Assembly: GCA_017445205.1 (NCBI GenBank) | Contig: JAFSUP010000096.1 | Location: 1 to 37,171 of the forward strand | From: Synergistaceae bacterium | GTDB taxonomy: Bacteria; Synergistota; Synergistia; Synergistales; Aminobacteriaceae | Direction: 5' to 3' | Length of the DNA: 37,171 nt | Shown here: piece after piece, positions 24,033-32,227 of the stretch | Layout of the letters: every line of letters starts with the position of its first letter | Numbering within the stretch: the stretch's first letter is position 1 | Position numbers and translations under genes: made by a program | The notes under the pieces: model-generated | Seen by the model: only the letters and a program-made list of their open reading frames with translations | Database searches by the model: none | Told to the model about the DNA's origin: nothing

Positions 24033-25395
24033 AAGGCGAGGCGTTCTGAACGTCAGCGTTTCGATTTCTTCAAGAATTATTTTGCTGGCGTCGGCTCTAG
24101 TCGTTAGGCGGCTATTAATTCGCTATATCGGAAATGACGTCAACGGCCTTAACTCTTTATATGCAAGCATAATCGGCATGTTGACAGTGGCGGAGCTTGG
24201 AGTCGGAAGCGCGATTGTGTTCTCAATGTACCGTCCGATAGTCGCAGGCGAGAAAGAAAAAGTCGCGGCGCTGTACCTTCTTTATAAAAAATTGTATCGA
24301 ATTATCGGCGCGGTGATTTTTTGGGCGGGCTTGTGCGTGATTCCGTTCTTGCCGTTGCTCGTCAACGATTACGAAAAAATTAACGTCAACGTCTATACAA
24401 CATTTTTTTTAACGCTTGTGTCCGTGGTTTTGACTTACGGTTACAGCGCGAAGACGTCTTTAATCGTGGCACACAAAAATAATTACATCACTACGGCTAT
24501 TATGACGGTCTCAAGGCTAGCGAGCGACGCTTTACAAATTGCAGCAATTTTAATTTATAAATCTTACGTTGCATTTTTAATTTGTAGTATCATTGAGACG
24601 CTTTTAATTTGGGGATTGACCGAGATAACCGCGCGGCGACTTCACGGGGACATAATAGCCATGAACGAATTCATAGACCCTGCAACGAAATCACAAATTG
24701 TTCGCAACATCAAGGCCATGTTCATGCACAAAATCGGTTCGATTCTCGTGAACTCTATCGACAGCATGATTATTTCAAGTTTTATCGGCGTGGTTGTGCT
24801 TGGAAGATATTCTAATTATGCGCTAATCGCTCGCACGTTGTCAGGAACGCTTGGATTATTTTTTTCACCGTTGACATCGATAATCGGGCATCTTTGTGTT
24901 TCAGAATCTCCCGAACGAATCGAAAAATATTTTAAACGTTTCTATATTCTTAATTACGTCCTCGGCGCGGCGGCGTTCTTGGGATATTATATTTTTGTCG
25001 ATTACGCTGTAATTTTGTGTTTCAGCGAAGGACTTGGCGTGTCGCGTTCAGTGGTTTATGTCATCACGCTGAATCAATTTATTCAATTTATGCGAATGAC
25101 GACGCTTTTATTTCGGGACGCGTCAGGAAGTTTTTATTACGACCGTTGGAAGCCCTTGGCCGAGGGCGTGGCGAATTTAATTTTATCGTTAATTTTTGTG
25201 AAAATTTTTCCTGAAAATTATCGTGTTGTCGGAGTCATCGTTGCAACGATCATAACGAATTTATTAATTTGTCATATTGTGGAGCCGTATGTAGTTTTTC
25301 GGCATGTGCTTTATAAAACACCGTGGGGATTTTATATTAAAAATTTTTTTTTCATAGCGTTGTTCGCGAGTTTGTTGTTAGGATTGAGGAGTTAG
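24025..25395 (+). CDS. Wzx-like polysaccharide flippase
   Basis: A 456-residue protein with about 12-14 hydrophobic helices, resembling polysaccharide export flippases of the MOP superfamily. Hallmarks are the start VLNVSVSISSRIILLASALV, GNDVNGLNSLYASIIGMLTV near 34-53 and AELGVGSAIVFSMYRP directly after, as in oligosaccharide flippases. It would move lipid-linked sugars made by the preceding glycosyltransferase. It begins with GTG at 24025, overlapping the glycosyltransferase stop by 8 bases, so the two are coupled; a frameshift in the G9 tract would also reduce its translation. The last codons (GLRS then TAG) are made of heptad repeat sequence. Confidence 0.82.
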   Translation: MDKRRGVLNVSVSISSRIILLASALVVRRLLIRYIGNDVNGLNSLYASIIGMLTVAELGVGSAIVFSMYRPIVAGEKEKVAALYLLYKKLYRIIGAVIFWAGLCVIPFLPLLVNDYEKINVNVYTTFFLTLVSVVLTYGYSAKTSLIVAHKNNYITTAIMTVSRLASDALQIAAILIYKSYVAFLICSIIETLLIWGLTEITARRLHGDIIAMNEFIDPATKSQIVRNIKAMFMHKIGSILVNSIDSMIISSFIGVVVLGRYSNYALIARTLSGTLGLFFSPLTSIIGHLCVSESPERIEKYFKRFYILNYVLGAAAFLGYYIFVDYAVILCFSEGLGVSRSVVYVITLNQFIQFMRMTTLLFRDASGSFYYDRWKPLAEGVANLILSLIFVKIFPENYRVVGVIVATIITNLLICHIVEPYVVFRHVLYKTPWGFYIKNFFFIALFASLLLGLRS

Positions 25396-25400
25396 GGATT
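25383..25400. repeat. Short heptad repeat forming the 3' end of the flippase gene
   Basis: ATTGAGGAGTTAGGGATT contains the units TGAGGAG and TTAGGGA. The final residues and the TAG stop (25393-25395) are encoded by it, suggesting that the original C-terminus was altered. Confidence 0.6.
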
Positions 25401-25406
25401 AAAAAT

Positions 25407-27014
25407 TTATTCGACTGCTACCGCTTCAGGAATAAAAATCTCTTCCTGCTCATCGGCGGGGACTTTCTCATCTTTCCAGATTATCCCTAGGCCAAGAGCC
25501 GTTAAAGCGAGTGCTACGATCGGATTCAAATAATTCATGAAACAATACGGAAGATAATCGAGCGTTGCGACGCCTAAAACGGAACTGACGTAAACGCCGC
25601 ATGTGTTCCATGGGACTAAAACCGAAGTCATTGTGCCGCTGTCCTCAAGCGAACGCGACAACATCACGGGAGCTAATTTCTTTCTTTGTCCCGTTTTGCC
25701 TGCCGGCCAAGAGCGTTCGTCGAAGGCACGTTTGAACATTCGACCCGGAACGATGATTGAAAGATACTGTTCGCTCAAAAATACATTCGCCATGAATGCC
25801 GACGCTAAAACCGAAGCGATTATTCCCGTTACGGATTTAACATGACGCATAAGAGCTTCAAGAATTACATCAAGAAATCCGCAAACTTCCATGATGCCGC
25901 CGAGCGATAATGCAACAACGATTAAGCAAATTGTCTCTAACATTGAGGTCATTCCGCCGCGCGTGAAAAGCCGCGTTAGAAGTTCTCCGACTTGTGCAAA
26001 GACTTCGGCACTGACGCCAAGCGCAGGAGACCCGGCCGTGAAAAATTGCGATAATGCCCCCGTAACACTCGACATAGCTTCAGGAGTCGCCGCCTGTGCA
26101 AATTCGCCTAAATGTTCAGGGACGTAACCGGAAAATAAAACTTCGAGAGTCTCAAATGGAGTCGAACCACGAACGAGCGATAACACGATGCTGCCCATGA
26201 TACCCGCAACGATTCCGGGGATAGCAGGAATTTTTGCTGAAGCCATAACCAAAATTATCATAGGCGGAATGAAAGCCCACAACGAAATATTAAACTCTGC
26301 TCTCATCATGCTCTGAATTAATGCGATTCTTCCGCCGTCAGAGCCCTGCGCCGAGTCGCCCATCATGAACGCTATTACAGCAGTGATTAAAAGAGTCGGA
26401 ATTGTCGTGTACATCATTGCTCGAACGTGATCGAAGAGTTCGCTTCCTGATACCGCCGGAGCTAAATTAGTCGTGTCTGACAACGGAGAAATTTTATCGC
26501 CGAAGTACGCGCCTGAAATTACGAAGCCCGCAGTTATTGGCAACGGAAGACCAAGGCCCGCGCTTATGCCGATTAAAGCGACTCCGACAGTCGAACTTGT
26601 TGTCCAGCAGCAGCCAGTAGCAAGAGCGACGACGACGCTAATTATTAATGAAGCGAGATAAAAATATCGAGGTGTCATGACTTCAAGGCCGTAATAAATC
26701 ATCGTAGCAACAACGCCGCTTTGAATCCATGAGCCTACAAGACAGCCAACGAGAACTAAAATTATAATTGCTTGAATGGAAACTTGAATAGCTCCGGCCA
26801 TTCCCTTTTCTAAATCTCCCCAGCTCTGCTTGAGATAAAAAACTCCAACGAGAGCCGCGAAGATTGTCGCGAACAACAAAGGAACTTGAGCCGGAAGTCC
26901 TAAGCCGAAGTGTGAGCCGCTTTCTAATTCAACGTCAACAACTCCAAACGTAACTATAAGAGCGCTAATACAAAGCACAAAAATCGAAAGTAAAAGACCG
27001 GGTCGCTTGCACAA
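25407..27014 (-). CDS. nhaC: NhaC-family Na+/H+ (or malate/lactate-type) antiporter
   Basis: A 535-residue inner-membrane antiporter with about 12 helices. NhaC features include ALATGCCWTTSSTVGVALIG near 130-149 and YFGDKISPLSDTTNLAPAV near 169-187, the core ion-binding stretch of the family, plus SMLETICLIVVALSLGGIM and VLVPWNTCGVYVSSVLGV towards the end. Some relatives exchange malate for lactate. The frame is open from a TTG at 27041, but the TTG at 27014 is preferred: AAAGGAAG lies 9 bases before it. A possible promoter with TTGCAA and TAAAAT lies at 27100-27073. It converges with the flippase gene, with 11 bases between stops. Confidence 0.88.
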   Translation of the reverse strand: MCKRPGLLLSIFVLCISALIVTFGVVDVELESGSHFGLGLPAQVPLLFATIFAALVGVFYLKQSWGDLEKGMAGAIQVSIQAIIILVLVGCLVGSWIQSGVVATMIYYGLEVMTPRYFYLASLIISVVVALATGCCWTTSSTVGVALIGISAGLGLPLPITAGFVISGAYFGDKISPLSDTTNLAPAVSGSELFDHVRAMMYTTIPTLLITAVIAFMMGDSAQGSDGGRIALIQSMMRAEFNISLWAFIPPMIILVMASAKIPAIPGIVAGIMGSIVLSLVRGSTPFETLEVLFSGYVPEHLGEFAQAATPEAMSSVTGALSQFFTAGSPALGVSAEVFAQVGELLTRLFTRGGMTSMLETICLIVVALSLGGIMEVCGFLDVILEALMRHVKSVTGIIASVLASAFMANVFLSEQYLSIIVPGRMFKRAFDERSWPAGKTGQRKKLAPVMLSRSLEDSGTMTSVLVPWNTCGVYVSSVLGVATLDYLPYCFMNYLNPIVALALTALGLGIIWKDEKVPADEQEEIFIPEAVAVE

Positions 27015-27072
27015 TGAAACATTCTTCCTTTCAAAATTCAAATTAAAAATTACGAAATTAAAAACGGCGCAA

Positions 27073-27100
27073 ATTTTAGAACATTTTCATTAAATTGCAA
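27073..27100 (-). promoter_or_regulatory. Candidate sigma-70-type promoter of nhaC
   Basis: On the minus strand TTGCAA (27100-27095), a 16-base spacer and TAAAAT (27078-27073). The match to TTGACA/TATAAT is 4/6 and 5/6. It lies 58 bases before the preferred TTG start and after the transglutaminase gene. Confidence 0.4.
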
Positions 27101-27115
27101 GAATTTTTTTTGTGA

Positions 27116-27904
27116 TTATAATTCGCTGACTTTGACTTTTATTTCTTGGGTTTGTCTTCCGCCGCCATAAAAGACGCCCTGATTAATCGAACAGTCTTTA
27201 GCGTCCCGGCCGGAAGAAATTTTTATGTAAGTGTCATCGCATTCTCTGTTGTGGGTAGGGTCAAGTATTCGCCATTCGCCTTCATTATAAATTTCTGTCC
27301 ACGCGTGAGTAGCGCCCTCACCGGGAATCATTCCGGCAATATAACGACAAGGAATTCTTTCAAGCCGACACATTGCTAAAAGAATATGCGCGTAATCCTG
27401 ACAAACTCCGCGTCTTAAATCAAAAGCTTCTTCGGCGGTCGTTGAAATTCCTGTTACGCCTTGAACGTAAGAAAAATCATCGTAAATCATGTTCATAATA
27501 TAGAACGCTCGCTCAAAATTATTTGCGAACAAACTCGGGGGCTCAAGTTCTAAATGAAATTTTCTGATTGTAGTTCCGGCTTTCGTTAAAGGAGTTTCGT
27601 ATTTAAAAATCCCGGTCTTATACTCTTCTTCAGTTAATTTTTTATTGATGTCTATATCGGCTTCGCCTTCGACGTCAACAGAAAAATGGTCGTGCGTCTG
27701 ATTGGCTGTACCATAAACGCACGTGTTCCCGAATGAATCTTTTTCAGTGCTTCTGAAATGCACGGGATAAATTTCGACATGCTCATTAAAAATTTTTTGT
27801 CTAGCGTCCGTCGAAGGGAAACACCGCAGCTTAAAATGATGTTCGTGAACAGGCAGCTCGAATTTTAATGACATGTGATACAAATATTGAAGTCTGCGAA
27901 TCAT
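27116..27904 (-). CDS. Transglutaminase-like cysteine protease domain protein
   Basis: A 262-residue protein with an N-terminal beta-rich domain (1-120) and a papain-like transglutaminase core. The catalytic triad is visible: C168 in RRGVCQDYAHI, H200 in GEGATHAWTEI and D215 in WRILDPTHN. There is no signal peptide, so it is cytoplasmic. Proteins of this type are regularly encoded with alpha-E and circularly permuted ATP-grasp proteins, as here, and are thought to cut or remodel peptides made by the ligase. Its substrate is unknown. The start ATG overlaps the alpha-E stop by 4 bases (ATGA), so translation is coupled. Confidence 0.88.
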   Translation of the reverse strand: MIRRLQYLYHMSLKFELPVHEHHFKLRCFPSTDARQKIFNEHVEIYPVHFRSTEKDSFGNTCVYGTANQTHDHFSVDVEGEADIDINKKLTEEEYKTGIFKYETPLTKAGTTIRKFHLELEPPSLFANNFERAFYIMNMIYDDFSYVQGVTGISTTAEEAFDLRRGVCQDYAHILLAMCRLERIPCRYIAGMIPGEGATHAWTEIYNEGEWRILDPTHNRECDDTYIKISSGRDAKDCSINQGVFYGGGRQTQEIKVKVSEL

Positions 27905-28527
27905 GAATTTAATTCTATCAAATTTTCGACCGCGCTTATAACTTCAGAGTGATTTATTTTATCTTTGCTCGCGAGAGCTTTTAATTTTTCGAGATTGTCG
28001 GCGTTATATCGTAATCCTGTTTTTGTGATTCTGTAAGTCAGACGAGAAATTTCTCGCCTTATATCCTCGTCGCTTGCGTTCATTCGTGCATATAAATCCA
28101 CACGTTCAATTCTCTTGCCGAGTTTTATAAGTCCGCGGGCGTGTTCGTCCTGTATCCTGTCGTCGGCCATTCCCCAAAAAGCTACGATGTTGTCGATAAC
28201 TTTTTGAAGATTCAGCATCGGAGCTTTAGATTTTTCGGCTTTGTTGATTTCATATAGAGCCAACTGAACATAACTAAAAGTTTCGGAGCCAATTTCATCG
28301 CGCAAGACTATGGCATTGTCGTAAGCGCGCAAGAGGCTCGAACGAATTGACGAAGGATTTTTTTCATCGAAGCAAAAATTTTTCACGAAGTCATTTTTTG
28401 ATTCATAATCCGCCGAGTCTGTTATCGAGTCGAATTCTTTTGCGAACGAACGAAGCCCCGTGTAAACTCTCTCGCTATAGCGTCCGAGCCATAATAACCT
28501 GTCGCTGTTTTCAAATGATAAAAACAT
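27901..28527 (-). CDS. Alpha-E domain protein
   Basis: A 208-residue all-helical protein of the alpha-E (DUF403) family. The opening FLSFENSDRLLWLGRYSERV matches the family start, and ALYEINKAEKSKAPMLNL and HARGLIKLGKRIERVDLYAR are further conserved helices. The biochemical role is not established; it nearly always accompanies a circularly permuted ATP-grasp protein and a transglutaminase. Family members often run to about 310 residues, so this is a short form. It follows the ATP-grasp gene after 18 bases; the only SD-like sequence (AGGA) lies in a repeat copy in that gap. Confidence 0.85.
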   Translation of the reverse strand: MFLSFENSDRLLWLGRYSERVYTGLRSFAKEFDSITDSADYESKNDFVKNFCFDEKNPSSIRSSLLRAYDNAIVLRDEIGSETFSYVQLALYEINKAEKSKAPMLNLQKVIDNIVAFWGMADDRIQDEHARGLIKLGKRIERVDLYARMNASDEDIRREISRLTYRITKTGLRYNADNLEKLKALASKDKINHSEVISAVENLIELNS

Positions 28528-28530
28528 AAT

Positions 28531-28550
28531 TTTCGTTCCTACTTTCTAAT
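28531..28550. repeat. Partial heptad repeat at the ATP-grasp stop codon
   Basis: On the minus (sense) strand AATTAGAAAGTAGGAACG includes the ATP-grasp stop TAG (28548-28546) and the only SD-like bases for the alpha-E gene. It is a degenerate copy. Confidence 0.55.
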
Positions 28551-29865
28551 TTTTTAAGACCCAAGTATCTTTGAAGCCGCCGCCCTGCGACGAGTTGACG
28601 ATAAAAGAATCAGGATTGCGTGAAAATCTCGTTAAGCCGCTCTTCCATACGACAGGCTCATCGGCCATAAGCACAAAGGCTCGCAAGTCTGCTTTACGCG
28701 GAACTGGCTGACCGTCTTCATAAATATCAAGGTCGAGAAAGTCAATCACTTCTTGAGCTATGAATCTCCGCGGCTCCGATTTTAAAAGCGTGATGAAATT
28801 TTCTTTTTCCTGTTTCGAGAGTTTGTTCGCGAACACGACACCATAACCGCCTGCTTCGGCTACGTCTTTCAAAACGAGCTTGTCAAAATTTTCGAGGACG
28901 TATTTCATGTCGGCTTCGTAGTACGGCAGATAAGTCGGAGCGTTCTGAAGAATAGGCTCTTCGTCGAGATAATATTTAATCATTGCCGGAACGAAATAAT
29001 AAATTCCTTTGTCATCTGCGACTCCATTACCGGGCGCGTTGATTAAAGCGACGTTGCCCTTACGATAAATATCAAAAATGTGAGGGATTCCGATTAATGA
29101 CTCGCGATAAAAATTCACCGGGTCAAGATACTCATCGGAAATTCTGCGATAAACCGCACCGACTTTTTCTTTTTTGCCAGAGTAGTCAATGAAATATAAA
29201 TTTTCGTTCTCGACGGTCAAGTCGTCGCACGTAACTAAATGCGCGCCGGTCTGTTCAGCGAGATACGAATGCTCAAAATAAGCCGCGTTAAATCTTCCCG
29301 GCGTTAGAACCACAGAAAGGCCGCCCGTGTTCACATACTCCATAGTTCTGCGCAAGAGTTCGGCATAGTTTCTGTTGTCCTCAATGCGATTTTCTTCAAA
29401 CGCTTCCGGGACTCCTTTGCGGCACAAGTCGCGTGCAATCATTGGATACGAAGCTCCCGAAGGGATTCTTAAATTGTCTTCGAGAATGTACCAGTTTTTA
29501 TTTTTGCCTTGGACTAAATCGATCCCGGAGATATGCGCGTAAATATTTTTTTGCGGTGTTACGCCGTCACACTGAACGAGATAGCCGCTGCCCGAATAAA
29601 TAAATTCTTCGGCGATGACTTTGTCTTTAATAATTTGTCGCTTTGAATAAATGTCGCGAATAAATTCGTTCAGAGCTTTTACGCGCTGCTTAAGTCCGCG
29701 CTCAAGAAAATCAAAATCTTCCGCGCTGATTACCCTTGGGATTATGTCGAACGGGAATAACTGCTCCTTAAATTCGCCGTTCTTATAAATTCCGAACTTC
29801 ACGCCATAACGCGCAAGAAGTTCATTGACGCTGTCGGCATATTTATATAAACCGTCTGCTAACAT
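28546..29865 (-). CDS. Circularly permuted ATP-grasp protein
   Basis: A 439-residue protein of the circularly permuted ATP-grasp family (DUF404/DUF407 type). ERGLKQRVKALNEFIRDIYS near 56-75, YSGSGYLVQCDGVTPQKNIY near 108-127 and NLRIPSGASYPMIARDL near 151-167 are family motifs, as are KDVAEAGGYGVVFANKLS and DLRAFVLMADEPVVW nearer the end. These proteins are predicted to ligate amines to carboxylates with ATP, making peptides or tagging proteins; no substrate is proven. The frame is open from 29889, but the ATG at 29865 follows GGAGG and seven T. Its ribosome site lies in a hairpin (see 29866-29911). It leads the three-gene cassette. Confidence 0.88.
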   Translation of the reverse strand: MLADGLYKYADSVNELLARYGVKFGIYKNGEFKEQLFPFDIIPRVISAEDFDFLERGLKQRVKALNEFIRDIYSKRQIIKDKVIAEEFIYSGSGYLVQCDGVTPQKNIYAHISGIDLVQGKNKNWYILEDNLRIPSGASYPMIARDLCRKGVPEAFEENRIEDNRNYAELLRRTMEYVNTGGLSVVLTPGRFNAAYFEHSYLAEQTGAHLVTCDDLTVENENLYFIDYSGKKEKVGAVYRRISDEYLDPVNFYRESLIGIPHIFDIYRKGNVALINAPGNGVADDKGIYYFVPAMIKYYLDEEPILQNAPTYLPYYEADMKYVLENFDKLVLKDVAEAGGYGVVFANKLSKQEKENFITLLKSEPRRFIAQEVIDFLDLDIYEDGQPVPRKADLRAFVLMADEPVVWKSGLTRFSRNPDSFIVNSSQGGGFKDTWVLKN

Positions 29866-29911
29866 AAAAAAACCTCCTTGTCTTTTCAAGCTTTAAAAGC
29901 TTAGCAAGGAG
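29866..29911 (-). promoter_or_regulatory. Leader hairpin that covers the ATP-grasp ribosome site
   Basis: In the minus-strand leader CTCCTTG (29911-29905) can pair with CAAGGAG (29880-29874), which contains the Shine-Dalgarno core. Inside it AAGCTTT and AAAGCTT (29902-29888) form a second palindrome. Seven T then lead straight into the ATG. The stem both hides the ribosome site and, with the T run, looks like an intrinsic terminator. Attenuation or translational control is inferred. Confidence 0.55.
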
Positions 29912-29958
29912 TAGAATATTAGCGCGATAATTCTTAATTGTCAAAATTGTTTAACAAT

Positions 29959-30378
29959 TTATTCCCACTTTCTATAAATTCCGGCTTGACGTTTTGCCTC
30001 GGCTTTCTTTGAAACGTGAGTGCCAAGCACGATATTATTAAAACCCTTTCGATTTAATAAAGCTTTCATTCGATTCATGAACGGGCAAGGCTGGCGGTGA
30101 GCATTGTCTGAACACACGCAAGAGGCAAAATGAATCACGACGTCGTCTTTAGTCATGTTAGCTTTCCTTAATCTCATTCCAAGATTTTCGAGCTTAGGCG
30201 TCAATAAATTTCCGCAGCAGCCTCCGCAAGTTATAGTCATGTAACGAACTTCTTCGGGGTAATTTTCAAATTTCCCTAAGCGTTCGTAAAAATCATTCAT
30301 GCACAAAAAACCCGAACATCTTTTCACGACATCTTCGCACTGAATAATAACAATAAGTTCCGGTGAATCATCAATCAT
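29959..30378 (-). CDS. CGGC-domain protein
   Basis: A 139-residue cytoplasmic protein of the CGGC family (putative metal-binding). The motif YMTITCGGCCGNLL puts C51-G-G-C54-C55 in the middle. Other cysteines are C14, C21 and C26 near the start and three in SCVCSDNAHRQPC near 106-118. The many conserved cysteines suggest binding of zinc or an iron-sulfur cluster; the function of the family is not known. GGGGAG precedes the ATG with a run of T between, as in the ATP-grasp leader. The ATP-grasp gene starts 93 bases downstream with its own leader. Confidence 0.82.
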   Translation of the reverse strand: MIDDSPELIVIIQCEDVVKRCSGFLCMNDFYERLGKFENYPEEVRYMTITCGGCCGNLLTPKLENLGMRLRKANMTKDDVVIHFASCVCSDNAHRQPCPFMNRMKALLNRKGFNNIVLGTHVSKKAEAKRQAGIYRKWE

Positions 30379-30426
30379 AAAAAAAATCTCCCCTCAGAAA
30401 ATTAAATTTCATGAGAAGAGATTATA
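30379..30426 (-). promoter_or_regulatory. Leader of the CGGC gene: -10 box plus hairpin covering the ribosome site
   Basis: On the minus strand TATAAT (30426-30421) is followed at once by CTCTTCTCA (30420-30412), which pairs, with two wobbles, with TGAGGGGAG (30396-30388). The latter contains the Shine-Dalgarno. Eight to nine A/T bases, mostly T, then reach the ATG. The design matches the next gene's leader. If TATAAT is the true -10, transcription would begin within the 5' arm. Confidence 0.5.
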
Positions 30427-30437
30427 TTTTTTATTTA

Positions 30438-31192
30438 TTATTTGTGAAGTTTTTTCCCGATGTAAATAAGTACGTTATCAGAGTAATAAGGCTCGGTAAG
30501 AGTTAAGCCGGCTGTTATGTCATAATTTTTCATTCCGGTTGTTTTTTCAAATTCAAATAAGAAAACTCCGTCGGCTCTCCCCGAAGTCAAAGTGGCGGCT
30601 CTTGCTCCTGAGTTAATGCTGACGAGTTCGACATTAATTTTAAGACGGCGTGCAATTTCCGCGAGCATTGCCGTGTTAAATCCTGCCGGTGTTCCATCTG
30701 CGGCAACGTAATCAATCGGCGGCATATCACCGGTAACGGCAATTTTCACGGTTTCAGCGTCAGGAAATTTTTCAAATTTTACGGGTTCGGGATTTTCGTC
30801 AGCGTCCATGACATATTGTGCTTTCAAAAATAAAAGCGTTTTGTCTTTTGTCATTGCTTTTATTGCTTCGTTGAAAGGCTCAAACCATTTGCTGCCTTCC
30901 TTAAATCCCATCGAAAGATAATATGTAACTCCGGTAGAAAATATGTACGGCAAATATTTTTCATTGTTGCCTTTCAGACGCAAAAGATATTCGCCAACAA
31001 CCCCGGCAAGCTCCATGGTGTCGATTTTTCCGGCCTCAAGAGCCATTATCAGCTGCTTCATACATAAATTTGACGTATTCTTCATTATCCATGCCTGAAT
31101 ACGTTAAATGACCTTCACGATAAGTAGCAGAAGCGGGTAGTCCCCCCAACGTTACCGATAGAAGCAGAAGAAGAGAAAACAAAAGTTTTTTC
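30438..31192 (-). pseudogene. Amino-acid-type (family 3) solute-binding protein, frameshifted
   Basis: The start is clear: AGGAGG before ATG at 31192 and a signal peptide MKKLLFSLLLLLSVTLGG followed by LPASA. The mature start TYREGHLTYSGMDNEEY and then VKFMYE is in the same frame, which stops soon after. The rest of the protein, from KQLIMALEAGKIDTMEL to the end YSDNVLIYIGKKL, is in a second frame that is open from about 31085. One extra base (or two lost) around 31045-31065 would explain it. The second part has the SBP-family-3 pattern VKIAVTGDMPPIDYVAADGT, PAGFNTAMLAEIARRL and ADGVFLFEF. A sequencing error or programmed shift cannot be excluded. Confidence 0.75.
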
Positions 31193-31199
31193 ATGATAA

Positions 31200-31500
31200 A
31201 CCTCCTAAAAAATGTGGATAAATTCTTTTCTTCTCCGCAAGATAGAGCGGGGAATCTTCAAATTTTTCTGTGCGAATGTAGTCCGTCAAGATATGCGCTC
31301 ACCATTTTAGAAACAAGTTCAGGCTCCAAACTAAAGGCCGCGACTTCCTATTATTATATTTTGGGGAATTTTTTTCTTCGCGGGTCATTGAGTTCAAAAT
31401 TTCTTCGTCCGTAAACTGCAAAGGAGCGTTAGCCCCTTCACAGTTTTCAGACAAAAAAATTACAAAAATTAAAATGCAAGCTGAAAATTTTCGCGCCTGA
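31200..31500 (-). pseudogene. Decayed gene for a small exported protein
   Basis: Three overlapping frames on the minus strand each hold a protein-like stretch, with no continuous frame. The first reads ARKFSACILIFVIFLSENCE then GANA (a signal peptide) and TDEEILNSMTREEKNSPK. The next reads SLEPELVSKMVSAYLDGLHS then HRKI. The last reads FEDSPLYLAEKKRIY. No start codon is in frame with the signal peptide. The pieces make sense in one order on one strand, which suggests a single gene with several frameshifts. No product is recognised. No intact gene occupies this 320-base gap. Confidence 0.4.
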
Positions 31501-31514
31501 ACATTTTTATTTTT

Positions 31515-32213
31515 TTATTTAATCTTCACCGGGAAATCAAAATAAGTATCCGGGTATGGCTCGTCGTTCAATGTGAAGTGCCACCACTCTGTTGAAAGCG
31601 GTCTGAAGCCGTGCGCCATCATAGCTTCGCGCAAAATCATTCGATTTTCAAACTGTTTCGGCGTGAGTCCTTTGTAATCAGGGTGAGACTTAAAACCGAA
31701 ATAATCGAACGTTCCGCCCATATCGACTTCTTTTTCTGTGTTCATGTCGAACAAAGTTAAATCGATGGTGCTGCCGCGCGAATGTCCGGACTTGTAATCA
31801 ATATATCCTTGCTCGAACAAAACAGATTTATCAAGTTCGGGATAAAAATATTTTTTCATTCTGGTGTCTTCGAGGTCTTCTGCCCAAGCTGCGAAATGGC
31901 TCACGGCTCTTTGAGGACGATAAGCGTCATAAATTTTCAATCTGTAGCCTTTAGTTACAAGTTCGTCACTAACAGCCTTTAACGCAGTCGCGGCTTCTTT
32001 GGTCAAAAATGCAACCGGAGCTTCGTAGCCGTTAATTCTGTCGCCGACAAAATTGTATGTCGAGTAGTAACGAATTTCCAAAATCGCGTCGGGCACGGCT
32101 TCAGACAGAAGAACAAAATCAGAATCGTCATCAGGACTGACAGCAAACGCGGCACTTGATGCAATAATTGAAAACATGAACGCAAATAAAAAAATACAAA
32201 ACGCCTTTCTCAT
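31515..32213 (-). CDS. Exported D-alanyl-D-alanine dipeptidase (VanX/DdpX family)
   Basis: Zinc dipeptidase expected to hydrolyse D-Ala-D-Ala. The 232-residue precursor starts MRKAFCIFLFAFMFSIIASS then AAFA, a Sec signal peptide, so it acts outside the cytoplasm. Active-site motifs are YDAYRP (R99), SGHSRGSTIDL (H144 and D151 bind zinc) and TEWWHF (E209 is the catalytic base, H212 binds zinc). The frame is open from 32324, but GGAGG before the ATG at 32213 and the signal peptide fix the start. An exported form points to murein-peptide recycling rather than glycopeptide resistance, which uses a cytoplasmic VanX with VanH and VanA; neither gene is here. It lies 14 bases after the second PAP2 gene. 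Confidence 0.9.
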   Translation of the reverse strand: MRKAFCIFLFAFMFSIIASSAAFAVSPDDDSDFVLLSEAVPDAILEIRYYSTYNFVGDRINGYEAPVAFLTKEAATALKAVSDELVTKGYRLKIYDAYRPQRAVSHFAAWAEDLEDTRMKKYFYPELDKSVLFEQGYIDYKSGHSRGSTIDLTLFDMNTEKEVDMGGTFDYFGFKSHPDYKGLTPKQFENRMILREAMMAHGFRPLSTEWWHFTLNDEPYPDTYFDFPVKIK

Positions 32214-32227
32214 AAAAAAATCCTCCT

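Noticed and set aside
31142-31147. C6 tract in the binding-protein signal peptide as a phase-variation site
   Set aside because: The tract is short and the frame on both sides of it is consistent with one signal peptide; the actual frame break is about 80 bases further along the gene.
31515-32213. VanX-type glycopeptide resistance
   Set aside because: The protein is exported and no vanH, vanA/B ligase or VanRS-like genes are present; murein-peptide hydrolysis is more likely.
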